DNA from: Syntrophaceae bacterium
GTDB lineage: Bacteria; Desulfobacterota; Syntrophorhabdia; Syntrophorhabdales; WCHB1-27
DNA length: 9,621 nucleotides
Direction: 5' to 3'
Assembly (NCBI GenBank): GCA_003165115.1
Contig: PLSJ01000424.1
Coordinates: forward strand, 1-9,621
Positions 1-7,726 of the stretch are shown here, one piece after another. Within the stretch, counting starts at the first letter, position 1, and each line of letters opens with the position of its first letter. The position numbers and the translations under genes are program-made. The notes below the pieces were generated by a model, which was not told the origin of the DNA, ran no database searches, and saw nothing but the letters and a program-made list of their open reading frames with translations.

Positions 1-2
1 AC

Positions 3-23
3 GCAGGCTTACCGGAAAGACAC
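3..23 (+). repeat. Left copy of a 21-bp inverted repeat at the window ends
   Basis: These 21 bases (starting GCAGGCTTACC, ending GGAAAGACAC) are the exact reverse complement of the last 21 bases of the window. Identity stops at base 24. The left copy lies two bases inside the window edge. It could be a terminal inverted repeat of a mobile element, or the edge of a longer repeat present outside both ends in opposite orientation. No transposase is encoded in between, which weakens the mobile-element reading. The sequence match is certain; its meaning is not. Confidence 0.75.
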
Positions 24-121
24 TGTGAACAGGAAAAGGAAAATATTGATAACAGTTCTCCGGACTTGAATTCACCCCCAAAGGACGAAATCAGGCAGGG
101 TAATCTCTCCACGTAGTTAGC

Positions 122-460
122 CTATTTGGGCCACGGCCTGTCAGATGCTTTTGACTGTTTCCGACGAGTCCAACCGTTAACGATCGCAGTACGTTTGATT
201 GCGTACGCTCTGATGATCGCGTCGAGGCGGTCCACGATTTCCTGGCATTCAGCATCAGAGTCGATAAGCCAGTATCCGCGCTGGGGGTTCGACCCGATCG
301 GAATTTCGTTGTTCACAATGGCATCCGTAACCTCTCCGCGGGTCTGATCGTTGTTGGTGTCCCTGGGTTGATTGCCGATTGCATTTTCGAAAGCCGAGAC
401 CTTCATTGCGCTGGGTTTCCCCACCGGTAGAGAGGAAACGATCTGTTGTAACGTGGCCAT
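122..460 (-). CDS. Small winged-helix-like DNA-binding protein downstream of the methyltransferase
   Basis: This encodes 112 residues. I chose the internal ATG at 460 because AAGGAGG sits about 9 bases upstream of it; an in-frame ATG at 493 has no such site. A helical region (about residues 18-55) is followed by a turn and beta-wing (IPIGSN..RGYWLID, about 53-67) and a C-terminal helix rich in charged residues (68-100). This order is typical of small winged-helix domains found beside phage and restriction-modification genes; that assignment comes from pattern memory, not a search. The basic tail (WTRRKQSK) would fit DNA contact. The gene starts 57 bases after the methyltransferase stop on the same strand, so the two are probably co-transcribed. 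It may be a regulator of the modification gene, a specificity or accessory subunit, or the remnant of a longer protein. It has too few residues to be a complete restriction nuclease and shows no nuclease motif. Confidence 0.7.
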   Translation of the reverse strand: MATLQQIVSSLPVGKPSAMKVSAFENAIGNQPRDTNNDQTRGEVTDAIVNNEIPIGSNPQRGYWLIDSDAECQEIVDRLDAIIRAYAIKRTAIVNGWTRRKQSKASDRPWPK

Positions 461-517
461 TTTCTTGAACCTCCTTAATCTTCGTGATCCCAAGATACAG
501 ACACAACCATCAAAGCG

Positions 518-1645
518 CTAATAGCGATATAGGTCAGGCCGCTTTACGCCTGTATTGTGGAGTACATCCTTCTCCTTCTCGGCGTATGCAGCATCATCCA
601 GTCTGCCAACAGGTTCGTAAGATGCTTGAATTGGCAGGTCGGGGGAACTAACGATTTGTGTGATCCTGTGGAGCTGTAGGCCTGTCTCCTGGCGAGTGAC
701 GACGGGAAACCCGTGAGGTCTGTTGACGTACTTCACTGGGCCTTTCGACTTCGTATGCGTAGCAATAAATTGACCGTGATCGCTGATGCGCGTCGATACC
801 ATCTGATTGCCAATGTCGAGAAATGAACCCGCCTGTTCAAAGATGAAGGAGGAAAAGGCCCTGTCAATTTCGATGCCTATACTGTTGCGACCACAGGCTA
901 TGGATGCGAGGGTAGTGGTGCCCGTGCCCAGAAAGGGGTCCAAGACCGCGTCTTCGTAAAGCGAATACATGTTGATAAGGCGGTAGGCCAGCTCAAGAGG
1001 ATAGGCCCCGCTGCGGCTCCGGAGATCCCCGTGGTTAAGTCCCTGTACCGTGCCCTTAAAATCCCACACATCAGAAAACCATTTGTTCCTCTCCTCCCAG
1101 AAAAATGCGCTCCTCATTCTCGCTGACTTCTCAGCGTCTGTTGCGAATTTCCGTTTCGTATCTTTGCGAAAGATCAATACATATTCGTGTTCCAGAGTGA
1201 CGTATGCTCCGGAAGGAAGCATACCTGAACCCATGAATTTATTGGGTGCATTGGTCTGCTTTCTCCAATGAATGACCGGAAGACAGTCAAAACCGAGGGA
1301 GCGAAATGCACTGACTATTCTGGAATGATTCGGATACAGCCGAAATCTGCCGACTATAGTCCTCGTTGCGTCGCCGATATTGATGCAGGCAAAGGCACCT
1401 GGTTTCAGCACCCGGTCCACTTCACGCCACACTCTATCAAGCTCGACATGCATGGCGTCAAATGCCGCGTTTCCATCACCTTTTTTAAGAGCACCAGCAC
1501 CTGTGGGTGACAGAGACGAAAAAAGGTCGTCCCACATCTCGATCATGGGATAGGGCGGCGAGGTCACGACGAGATCGATCGACTCGTTGCTTATCTCCCT
1601 CATCTCACGTGAATCCGTCAGCACGACGGAGTGTTTCGTTTTCAT
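518..1645 (-). CDS. Site-specific DNA methyltransferase, beta class (N4-cytosine or N6-adenine)
   Basis: This is a 375-residue S-adenosylmethionine-dependent DNA methyltransferase that would modify the exocyclic amino group of a base in a short target site. The catalytic motif IV is TSPPY at residues 28-32, near the N-terminus. The cofactor-binding motif I is DPFLGTGTT at 236-244, followed by the acidic IGIEID strand (256-261). Catalytic motif before cofactor motif is the beta-class order. A serine before PPY favours N4-cytosine methylation but does not exclude N6-adenine. Residues 85-130 (FACINIGDATR, HWRKQTNAPNK) match the usual core between these motifs. About 110 residues after the core (265-375) are not recognisable and may belong to target recognition. 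The start ATG has GAGG 8 bases upstream. The winged-helix gene follows by 57 bases. No restriction nuclease is visible, so this is either an orphan methylase or half of a system cut by the window edge. The recognition site cannot be read from the sequence. Confidence 0.93.
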   Translation of the reverse strand: MKTKHSVVLTDSREMREISNESIDLVVTSPPYPMIEMWDDLFSSLSPTGAGALKKGDGNAAFDAMHVELDRVWREVDRVLKPGAFACINIGDATRTIVGRFRLYPNHSRIVSAFRSLGFDCLPVIHWRKQTNAPNKFMGSGMLPSGAYVTLEHEYVLIFRKDTKRKFATDAEKSARMRSAFFWEERNKWFSDVWDFKGTVQGLNHGDLRSRSGAYPLELAYRLINMYSLYEDAVLDPFLGTGTTTLASIACGRNSIGIEIDRAFSSFIFEQAGSFLDIGNQMVSTRISDHGQFIATHTKSKGPVKYVNRPHGFPVVTRQETGLQLHRITQIVSSPDLPIQASYEPVGRLDDAAYAEKEKDVLHNTGVKRPDLYRY

Positions 1646-2017
1646 TATTTCAACCTCGAGTTGGAAAGCCTGGCAATCGCGGCACTAGTCTCTTCAGCCA
1701 CTTTCGCGTTATGAATGCGTCTGACCAGTGCATGCCTCTATAGAATACACGGAGAAGACTTTATCTTCAAACGCGGCCGAGAACTTCGCCCTGGTTCTCT
1801 CTCGCAGACCACTGCTTGAAAACGACAACCCTTTTCACATCCTGTATGGCAAGCCTCCCATTCCACACACTCAAGTACAAATTAGAATGACACCCGAGAT
1901 AGCGAATACCCTATGAAAGAGAGCGCTTTGTGGCGCATGTTTGACAGTTTCTTTAGAAGAGGAAGAAGCTAACAGCCAGGCGGCCGCGTTCGCTATTGAA
2001 TCATCGAGTCTCCGCCT
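1646..2017. other. Intergenic region between hrpB and the methyltransferase gene
   Basis: This 372-bp gap has no convincing gene. A 62-codon plus-strand frame (1728-1916) lacks a ribosome-binding site and resembles nothing I know. The gap holds a candidate promoter for the methyltransferase. About 80-100 bases past the hrpB stop there is a weak GCGC/GCGC hairpin followed by a pyrimidine run on the minus strand; it is too short a stem to call a terminator. A NotI-like GCGGCCGC palindrome lies near 1980. The size of the gap suggests that hrpB and the methyltransferase are separate transcription units. Confidence 0.6.
1742..1770 (-). promoter_or_regulatory. Possible sigma70-type promoter for the methyltransferase gene
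   Basis: On the minus strand there is TTGAAG (1770-1765), a 17-base spacer, and TATTCT (1747-1742). Each hexamer matches four of six consensus positions, and the spacing is ideal. Transcription would begin near 1735 and give a leader of about 90 bases before the ATG at 1645. The match is modest and could arise by chance; its position in a long gap just upstream of the gene is the main support. Confidence 0.35.
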
Positions 2018-4555
2018 TCATTTGGTTTTGCGGGATGTCTTGTGGGTGGGCACGGCGTTCCAGGGATCGTCCGGCCAGGGATGCTTGGGATAGCGTCCCT
2101 GCAATTCCTTCTTCACCTGGGGGTAGCCGTTTTCCCAGAACCCCTTCAGGTCCCGGGTGATCTGAACGGGACGCCCCGCTGGTGACAGAAGATGAACGAG
2201 GACCGCCATGCGCCCGCCTGCCACCGTGGGAGTCACAGCGAGGCCAAAGAGTTCCTGGAGTTTGACCGCCAGAACGGGCAATTCTCCAGCGGCATAGTTC
2301 AGGGCGACAGTACGGCCGCTTGGGACGGCCAGCGCCGCCGGGGTCTCTTTGTCGAGGCGGTGGCTCTGCTGCCTGGAAAGCATTGCTTTCAGGGCCGGGA
2401 CGAGCTTGAGCCCGGCAAGCTGCTCTTTCGTGCGGATGCCTGCAAGCCAGAGGGAAAGCCATGCTTCCGGGGACGACGGGAGGACTTCGTCGGAAAGATC
2501 AGGCCAGCCCTCTCCGGGAAAAGCCCTCCGCAAGAGGGCGACCCTGCCCTGCAATTGCCTGACATCTTCGGTGAAGGTCAGGGAGGCGGCCCCGGAGCGG
2601 ACCGCTTGACACAGGATCAGGGCGACTTCTTCATCCGGGGCGGAGAAAGGTATTGCCGAGAGGGTCAGGGCCCCCAGCTTTTCGGTTATGATGGAGAGAA
2701 TGCGTCCTTCCTGCCGATCCCATTCAACTTGCCGTATGGTCCCGATATGGGACGCTAACTCCTTCCTGATGGTTTCTTCGGAGACAGGCTCGGCCATATG
2801 GATCGTTCCTTCCGCTTTTTCACCGCTGTCCAGATGGACGGCTACGAGAAAGGGATTTGCCCCCAGAACACTGCCTTGAGGCAGGCGCGCTCCCCTTCCC
2901 TGGGACAGCAGATACCGCACCTCCCCTTCCGCCCGTCTTTGGGCAATCCTGTCAGGAAAGGCATGGAGGAGAAGCGAGGAAACGATGTTACCTTCTTCTT
3001 TACCGGCCGCCCGTCCTGCCTCTGGCGCCGCCAGCTCCCGGAGCTGCCCGGCCACCCGCACCACCGACCGCAAAGCGAAAGGGTCCGTGCCTGATGGGGC
3101 TTTTTTCTCATTTCGAAAACGTTTGAGCATTGAGAGGCGTTCACTGATATCGGCCCCCTTTTGTTGGTCCCCCTCACTGCGGCTCATAAAATCCCGTTCT
3201 GAAAGAATAGCGGCAAGGTCTGCTCCAAGGTGAAGGTGTCCCGAATCCGCCGCCCTGAGGAGCAAACGGCCCAGACGTGGGTGAAGGGGAAATCGGGCCA
3301 TGGCTCTGCCTGCAGGGGTCGCCGTCCCGTCAGGTTTAAGGGCGTCCAGGTCCATAAGGAGACGCAGGGCACCTACCCACGACGCTTGCGGCGGCGGATC
3401 GAGCCAGGCCAGGGCCGAGGGGTCCGTTACCCCCCAGGCTGCAAGGTCGAGCGCCAGGGAGGAAAGATCGGAGGTGGTGATCTCCGGCGGGTCGAAAGGG
3501 ACCATGGAGTCGTACACGTGGCGGCCGTAAAGGCGATAGCAGGCGCCCGGCCCCAGGCGGCCCGCCCGACCCCGGCGCTGTATCGCAGAGGCCCTGGACG
3601 TCGTGACCGTCACGAGGCGGTTCATGCCTGTGGCCTGGTCGTGTTGGAGCCTCCTGACCTGGCCGCTGTCGATCACGACCCGGACGCCCTCTATGGTGAG
3701 GCTCGTTTCGGCGATATTCGTCGCAAGGACGATCTTCCGCTCCGTTCCCGGCATGATGGCCCGTTCCTGCTCCGTGAAAGGCAGGTCTCCGTAAAGGGGA
3801 TGGAGGGAGACGGGCTTTTCCCACCCGGCGAGGACGTCCCTCAAGTGTGCCGCGGCCCGGCGGATTTCTCCCGCCCCGGGCAGAAAGACAAGGATGTCTC
3901 CCGTCGTCTCCCTCAAGGCGCGGCGTACCGCGGAGACAATGCGATCTTCCAGGGCCCGGCCAAAGCCCTGCGGCCGGCCCTCATCCTGCAGGAAATGCTC
4001 TGCCACGGGAAAGCCCTCACCGTCCACCGCAATCACCGGAGCGCCGCCCAGGAGGGCGGCTACGGGCGCCGTATCGATCGTCGCAGACATGACCAGAAGC
4101 TTGAGATCTTCCCGGAGGTTCTGCTGGATATCGAGGCTCAGGGCCAGGGCCAGATCCGCTTGCAGGCTCCGTTCGTGGAACTCGTCGAAGATGATCATGG
4201 CGACCCCATCGAGTGCGGGGTCGTCGATGAGGCGCCGGGTGAGGATGCCTTCGGTGACCACCTCGAGCCGGGTCTCTTTCGAAATCCGGCTGTCGAAGCG
4301 GATGGTGTAGCCGATGGTTTTGCCGATTGGTTCCCCGAGGAGGTGGGCCATCCAGCGGGCTGCGGCGACCGCCGCGATCCGCCGCGGTTCGAGCATGATG
4401 ATTCGCCCCTGCGCAGGGGACAGGTCCTTCAGCAGGGCCGGGGGGACGAGCGTTGTCTTGCCCGAGCCGGGCGGGGCCTGGAGCACGACCGCCGGCCCGT
4501 TAAAGACGGCCTCTTTCAGCTCCGGAAGAATATGGTCTATGGAATAAGGGCGCAT
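2018..4555 (-). CDS. hrpB: ATP-dependent DExH-box helicase HrpB
   Basis: This encodes 845 residues, close to the roughly 810 of E. coli HrpB. It is a cytoplasmic superfamily 2 DEAH/RHA-type helicase predicted to act on RNA; its physiological role in bacteria is poorly defined. Motifs in order: Walker A APPGSGKTT (27-35), motif Ia LEPRR, DEFHERS (124-130) as motif II, SAT (157-159), TNIAETSLTI (279-288) and QRRGRAGR (326-333). Helicase-associated and HrpB C-terminal regions follow and run to a basic tail. I placed the start at MRPYSIDHILPEL because family members begin just before this segment. The frame stays open 52 codons further upstream to an ATG at 4711, but neither ATG has a good ribosome-binding site, so the start is uncertain. 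All catalytic motifs are intact. The gene is flanked by gaps of 330 and 372 bp and is probably transcribed separately from the zinc-ribbon operon, although it has the same orientation. Confidence 0.95.
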   Translation of the reverse strand: MRPYSIDHILPELKEAVFNGPAVVLQAPPGSGKTTLVPPALLKDLSPAQGRIIMLEPRRIAAVAAARWMAHLLGEPIGKTIGYTIRFDSRISKETRLEVVTEGILTRRLIDDPALDGVAMIIFDEFHERSLQADLALALSLDIQQNLREDLKLLVMSATIDTAPVAALLGGAPVIAVDGEGFPVAEHFLQDEGRPQGFGRALEDRIVSAVRRALRETTGDILVFLPGAGEIRRAAAHLRDVLAGWEKPVSLHPLYGDLPFTEQERAIMPGTERKIVLATNIAETSLTIEGVRVVIDSGQVRRLQHDQATGMNRLVTVTTSRASAIQRRGRAGRLGPGACYRLYGRHVYDSMVPFDPPEITTSDLSSLALDLAAWGVTDPSALAWLDPPPQASWVGALRLLMDLDALKPDGTATPAGRAMARFPLHPRLGRLLLRAADSGHLHLGADLAAILSERDFMSRSEGDQQKGADISERLSMLKRFRNEKKAPSGTDPFALRSVVRVAGQLRELAAPEAGRAAGKEEGNIVSSLLLHAFPDRIAQRRAEGEVRYLLSQGRGARLPQGSVLGANPFLVAVHLDSGEKAEGTIHMAEPVSEETIRKELASHIGTIRQVEWDRQEGRILSIITEKLGALTLSAIPFSAPDEEVALILCQAVRSGAASLTFTEDVRQLQGRVALLRRAFPGEGWPDLSDEVLPSSPEAWLSLWLAGIRTKEQLAGLKLVPALKAMLSRQQSHRLDKETPAALAVPSGRTVALNYAAGELPVLAVKLQELFGLAVTPTVAGGRMAVLVHLLSPAGRPVQITRDLKGFWENGYPQVKKELQGRYPKHPWPDDPWNAVPTHKTSRKTK

Positions 4556-4885
4556 GAAATCCGTTTGTCCTGTTGCAGGGAAGTAAATACTACTACAAAG
4601 ACGGCCGCCCTTCCAGTAGATGAAATTGGCCGGCAGGTGGTCCATATGAGAGGCCCTCACCATTTCTCGTGGTACTTCTTGCGAGGGGGCCTTTGTGAGG
4701 AAATCCGCCATGCACGGGTAATCGAGACTTCGTACAAACGACGATGGACGAAGGTTGCCAAGGGAAAGAAGGAACTGACCGCAGCCGAATTAACGGAACT
4801 ATGCCCCACGTCCTTGTGCAGAAGTACAACAAATGCTATACATCATAGGCTTTTCCGGGGTATAGATTAACACAGATATTTGTAT
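4556..4885. other. Intergenic region upstream of hrpB
   Basis: This 330-bp gap lies between the last zinc-ribbon gene and hrpB, and it includes the possible 52-codon upstream extension of hrpB (4556-4711). A 6-bp inverted repeat (CTATAC at 4836-4841, GTATAG at 4860-4865) lies 20-50 bases after the zinc-ribbon gene stop. It has no stable GC stem or T-run, so I do not call it a terminator. I found no convincing promoter for hrpB. A plus-strand frame through 4730-4870 (KGKKELTAAELTEL) looks vaguely protein-like but has no start signal of its own. Confidence 0.5.
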
Positions 4886-5812
4886 TCACACCTTTTTGAC
4901 CTTACCCACCTTTGTCCCGAGAATCCCTTTTTCAGTAACGACATCTCCATCCTCATCTATCGTGCCAACCTGCCGACTAAGTATCCCGGCAGTATTGTAA
5001 ATATTCCCCTCGTCGTCTATTTTCATTATCTCTTTTGAAAAAAGCCCTCTGTCGTCATAGACGCGGCCATCCTCGCCGATATGTCCCACCTTTGACTGGA
5101 ACACCCCGTTGGTATCGTAAATATTGCCATCCTTGTCGACGCGGCCAAAAGGTCGAGGAATGATGCCGCGGTTGTCGTAGAGATCGGTGTTTTTCAACCT
5201 CTCGCGGCCGGGCATTTTAGGACTTTCATCCCATCCAAGTAGTTTGAAAAGAAGCCAGAATGCTGCCATCATAAGGAGGATGGCAATAACTACTGATATA
5301 GCAATGTAAAGGGCAAACCCAAAAATATAGAGCATGACAGCGATACGAACGCCGGTGCGCAGATATGGATCCTCGATCGATTCAGCCAGGGCCGCTGCTT
5401 TTGACACGCACCACAAGAGAGGCCTATAGAAGATACGATTGAGAGCACCCTTCCTCGCTCGATAATGATCACGCCGTCGTTCAGCCCATAGATGGAACCC
5501 GCTTCCCCATTGCACTCCTTTGTCTATCCGAAACAGTGCAACTATACCACCAAGTATTGCGGGAAATGACAAGAACAGGACGTAAAACAACGACGCGCTG
5601 AATTGCGCCTGTGTTTCCATACTTATCACATAAGCAATGAGGACGAGACCAATGAGACAGCCAAGCGCTATCATCCCCCGATTTGCTTGTGGCGATACCG
5701 AGGAAGAAGTAACAGTGTCAGTGGAATCGATACTGCTCACTATGTGAATGCCACAATGGATGCAGAATCTGCTATCTTCGTCGTTATCTCCCCCACACTC
5801 GCTGCAGATCAT
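4886..5812 (-). CDS. Membrane protein with N-terminal zinc ribbon and five C-terminal 20-residue repeats
   Basis: This is a 308-residue protein of unknown function. A zinc ribbon at the very N-terminus uses C3, C6, C17 and C20. A serine/threonine-rich linker (26-42) leads to hydrophobic segments at about 46-63 and 73-95, a basic loop (ERRRDHYRARKG, 111-122), and a long hydrophobic stretch at about 155-190 that could form two passes. The C-terminus is five tandem repeats starting at residues 211, 231, 251, 271 and 291, each exactly 20 long except the last. Their pattern is roughly (I/L/V)Y(D/N)..G(I/V/L)......(V/I)....(G/D)(G/N). The turns and alternating hydrophobics suggest a beta-rich repeat fold. 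With four passes, zinc ribbon and repeats would lie on the same, probably cytoplasmic, side. The start has AGGAGG 5 bases upstream. It is the last gene of the putative four-gene operon, 83 bases after its neighbour. I recognise no named family with confidence. Confidence 0.85.
   Translation of the reverse strand: MICSECGGDNDEDSRFCIHCGIHIVSSIDSTDTVTSSSVSPQANRGMIALGCLIGLVLIAYVISMETQAQFSASLFYVLFLSFPAILGGIVALFRIDKGVQWGSGFHLWAERRRDHYRARKGALNRIFYRPLLWCVSKAAALAESIEDPYLRTGVRIAVMLYIFGFALYIAISVVIAILLMMAAFWLLFKLLGWDESPKMPGRERLKNTDLYDNRGIIPRPFGRVDKDGNIYDTNGVFQSKVGHIGEDGRVYDDRGLFSKEIMKIDDEGNIYNTAGILSRQVGTIDEDGDVVTEKGILGTKVGKVKKV
4889..5182 (-). repeat. Five tandem 60-bp coding repeats (20-residue units)
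   Basis: This stretch encodes the repeat domain at residues 211-308 of the zinc-ribbon membrane protein. Units begin LYDNRG, IYDTNG, VYDDRG, IYNTAG and VVTEKG at strict 20-codon intervals, and most units end in an acidic D/E-G-N/D/R turn. The DNA copies have diverged while the residue pattern is kept. This indicates an old duplication under protein-level selection rather than a recent slippage repeat. The last unit is two residues short and ends in a lysine-rich tail. Confidence 0.85.
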
Positions 5813-5821
5813 AAATACCTC

Positions 5822-5833
5822 CTCGATATCGAG
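5822..5833. repeat. 12-bp perfect palindrome overlapping a ribosome-binding site
   Basis: CTCGATATCGAG is a perfect dyad ending at the ribosome-binding site of the downstream zinc-ribbon gene; its last three bases are part of GAGGAGG on the minus strand. It could be a protein-binding site or chance. Without a loop it cannot make a full hairpin in RNA. Confidence 0.4.
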
Positions 5834-5895
5834 CTCTCCGGCTCTCTTTGCATACCGTCACGATGCCGATCTGCATCCCATCATAACTGATCTGA

Positions 5896-6684
5896 TTATC
5901 CTCCTAGTCTTTTGCCGCACTGGCTGCAGAACGCGTCCTCGGGATCGTTCCGAAAGTTGCATTCGGGGCAGACACCCAACGGCTTTCTTGTCGCTTCAGC
6001 CACCATTATCATCGTCGACTGCAGGCCTTGCGCTTCCAGAACCTTTATGTTGATCAAGTGAATTGCCTGAATGGCTTTCTTGATATCGACGGAGACATTC
6101 TCTATCACGCTCCGCTTGAAAACCAAACCGAAAGTAGCGCCGCCGTATGTCTCGATAAAAATAAACATCTTCTTCAAGAGCCAGTAGGCGACCATGAATC
6201 CAACCCCGATCAAGAAAATAGCGATGGACCTCGATCCGATGCCGCCATTTCCACGTTCCATCATTGCCTCAAAGATGCCACCGAATATGAATATCGTGCC
6301 GACGATCAGGTACCCTATCGGCTTCGAGTAGCCGCACTCGGTGTGCGCAAGGCTGGTCAACGGGGTAACGACATGCTTCTGGCCGTGCAGCCCCGCGCCT
6401 TTGAAAGTGACCTCGCTGGCCGTCACCTTCAGGCTGCTTACCGCATCAAAACCAATTAGAGTGAGACACCAGGAGATGAAACCTCCTGTTCTTCCGTCTA
6501 TATCGATGAGGTATCCATCCTGCGCATTTTCGTTCACCTTCATTTTCTGCAATACGAGGGTCGGCCCCGGGGGGACGTGTATTGCGCTTCGCCGGGTGAC
6601 AAACAGCGCAACAATGATGAGGAGTACTATGCCGCTCATTACCATCTCAGAAAAACCGTAACCGAACATTCCCAAATTGAACAT
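5896..6684 (-). CDS. Three-segment membrane protein with C-terminal zinc ribbon
   Basis: This is a 262-residue protein of unknown function. It has an N-terminal hydrophobic segment (about 12-29), then a region that reads as beta-rich (35-118), then a hydrophobic hairpin (about 122-141 and 153-177). A second soluble region follows (178-222), with a GGATFGLVFKRS strand and an amphipathic helix at 198-216. The zinc ribbon at the C-terminus uses C239, C242, C253 and C256. The strand-rich pieces on both sides of the hairpin, and the helix after the second, recall bacterial PH-like domains interrupted by membrane helices; this is an inference from pattern only. The zinc ribbon is at the opposite end from its position in the two neighbouring proteins. 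AAGGAGG lies 5 bases before the ATG. The gene begins 31 bases after the upstream zinc-ribbon gene, which supports co-transcription. Confidence 0.87.
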   Translation of the reverse strand: MFNLGMFGYGFSEMVMSGIVLLIIVALFVTRRSAIHVPPGPTLVLQKMKVNENAQDGYLIDIDGRTGGFISWCLTLIGFDAVSSLKVTASEVTFKGAGLHGQKHVVTPLTSLAHTECGYSKPIGYLIVGTIFIFGGIFEAMMERGNGGIGSRSIAIFLIGVGFMVAYWLLKKMFIFIETYGGATFGLVFKRSVIENVSVDIKKAIQAIHLINIKVLEAQGLQSTMIMVAEATRKPLGVCPECNFRNDPEDAFCSQCGKRLGG

Positions 6685-6715
6685 TGCTGCCTCCTTGTCG
6701 TATTTCAGTTGCGGG

Positions 6716-7648
6716 TCATTTCATGACGATTGATGATGCCCGATATGTTTGCCCGGTTAGCCATTCTCCAGTCAAATCGGCCTCGAAACCGGTCAGGGGC
6801 GTTTCGTTAGAAGGATTGGGGCCTGAGTCGGGACAAAGAAGTTGCCGTGCCTGGTCGTCAGACTTTTGCTGACCATCCCTAAAGAGGGTTAATCCGTTGA
6901 ACGCGAAGACTATCCGAGCTGTGCGGCCCTCGTGGTTTGCGTCGAGCTCTCCCGACGACGAGTCACACGTCGCGTTACCGCCCAGGATCGCAGAGATATG
7001 AACAGAAGCATTCTGGCCCGGCTGTGTCGACGCCACGGGCGGTTGGGGCGTCGGGTCTTGCACTGCCGGAGGAAGAGTGACCCTGGTGCCGCCATTCGCA
7101 TGGAAGTGGCGCATTCCAACGGCAATGGCGCCGAGAAGAAAGAGCACTCCTAAAGTCACGAAAAGTACGTTCAATGGTGCCTGGCGTTTCCGAGGCTCGA
7201 CCACTCGGCGGGCATCGGGTGAAAGCGGCGTTCCATCCTTCGGGCAGAACTTGAGGTCTGAGGCATTATCGGAGCCGCACTGCGGGCATTTCACGGAGGC
7301 GGGTCTGCGGGCGAGCTCTTTTGCAGCTTGTTTTGTTCCCGTGGTGTTTGCTTCGAGCTTATATCCGTCGAACTTGCAGAATTTCGCCACGAGGCGGTTC
7401 TCGGTTTGACACTTGGGGCATCGTTTGGTCTTCGGTGGCTCGGTGGGCGCCTCTTCGGCAGGTGTTTGCTCGATGGTTTCACGAGCGTGAAGGGATATTT
7501 CCTCGCTCCCCTTGGTAGTGCCAGAGGGCGCTTCAGCCTGGTCACCCGCTGTCTCCATCCGCCTTTCATTACGCTTCAGCGGCCGTCCGCACTTTCTGCA
7601 AAATGAAGCCGAATCAGAAACCAATGTACCGCAGTTGGAGCAAAACAT
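6716..7648 (-). CDS. Single-pass membrane protein with three N-terminal zinc ribbons
   Basis: This is a 310-residue protein of unknown function. Zinc ribbon 1 has four cysteines (C3, C6, C17, C20). Ribbons 2 (C77, C80, C91, D94) and 3 (C121, C124, C135, D138) end in FCKFDG and FCPKDG, so Asp stands where the fourth Cys is expected. An acidic, Pro/Thr/Glu-rich linker (30-73) separates ribbons 1 and 2. One transmembrane segment (about 159-179) follows a basic stretch (RRVVEPRKRQ). By the positive-inside rule the ribbons are cytoplasmic and the C-terminal about 130 residues are outside. The outer part begins with a proline-rich spacer and ends in a small domain (213-310) with two cysteines (C228, C272) that could form a disulfide. 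The start has AAGGAGG 7 bases upstream. It lies 78 bases after the lipoprotein gene and 31 before the next zinc-ribbon gene. The layout fits an inside-to-outside coupling or sensor protein, which is inference. Confidence 0.88.
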   Translation of the reverse strand: MFCSNCGTLVSDSASFCRKCGRPLKRNERRMETAGDQAEAPSGTTKGSEEISLHARETIEQTPAEEAPTEPPKTKRCPKCQTENRLVAKFCKFDGYKLEANTTGTKQAAKELARRPASVKCPQCGSDNASDLKFCPKDGTPLSPDARRVVEPRKRQAPLNVLFVTLGVLFLLGAIAVGMRHFHANGGTRVTLPPAVQDPTPQPPVASTQPGQNASVHISAILGGNATCDSSSGELDANHEGRTARIVFAFNGLTLFRDGQQKSDDQARQLLCPDSGPNPSNETPLTGFEADLTGEWLTGQTYRASSIVMK

Positions 7649-7726
7649 CCCTTTGCCTCCTTATACCAGGTGATTCCGAAATTCGTGCAACTGCCACCGT
7701 GCATGTAGGCGCGTGCTCCAACCTGC

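Noticed and set aside
126..347. Plus-strand frame over the winged-helix gene
   Set aside because: It is fully antisense to a frame with a strong ribosome-binding site and a coherent fold; no start signal of its own.
1728..1916. 62-codon plus-strand frame between hrpB and the methyltransferase gene
   Set aside because: No ribosome-binding site, no recognisable motif, and it covers the likely promoter of the minus-strand methyltransferase.
4593..4832. 79-codon minus-strand frame upstream of hrpB
   Set aside because: Starts with a non-ATG codon without a ribosome-binding site, is out of frame with hrpB, and resembles nothing known.
4836..4865. Terminator after the last zinc-ribbon gene
   Set aside because: The inverted repeat has only six AT-rich pairs around an 18-base loop and no T-run.
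3230..4870. 546-codon plus-strand reading frame
   Set aside because: It lies antisense to the intact hrpB gene, has proline/arginine/glycine-rich composition typical of a GC-rich shadow frame, and shows no recognisable domain.
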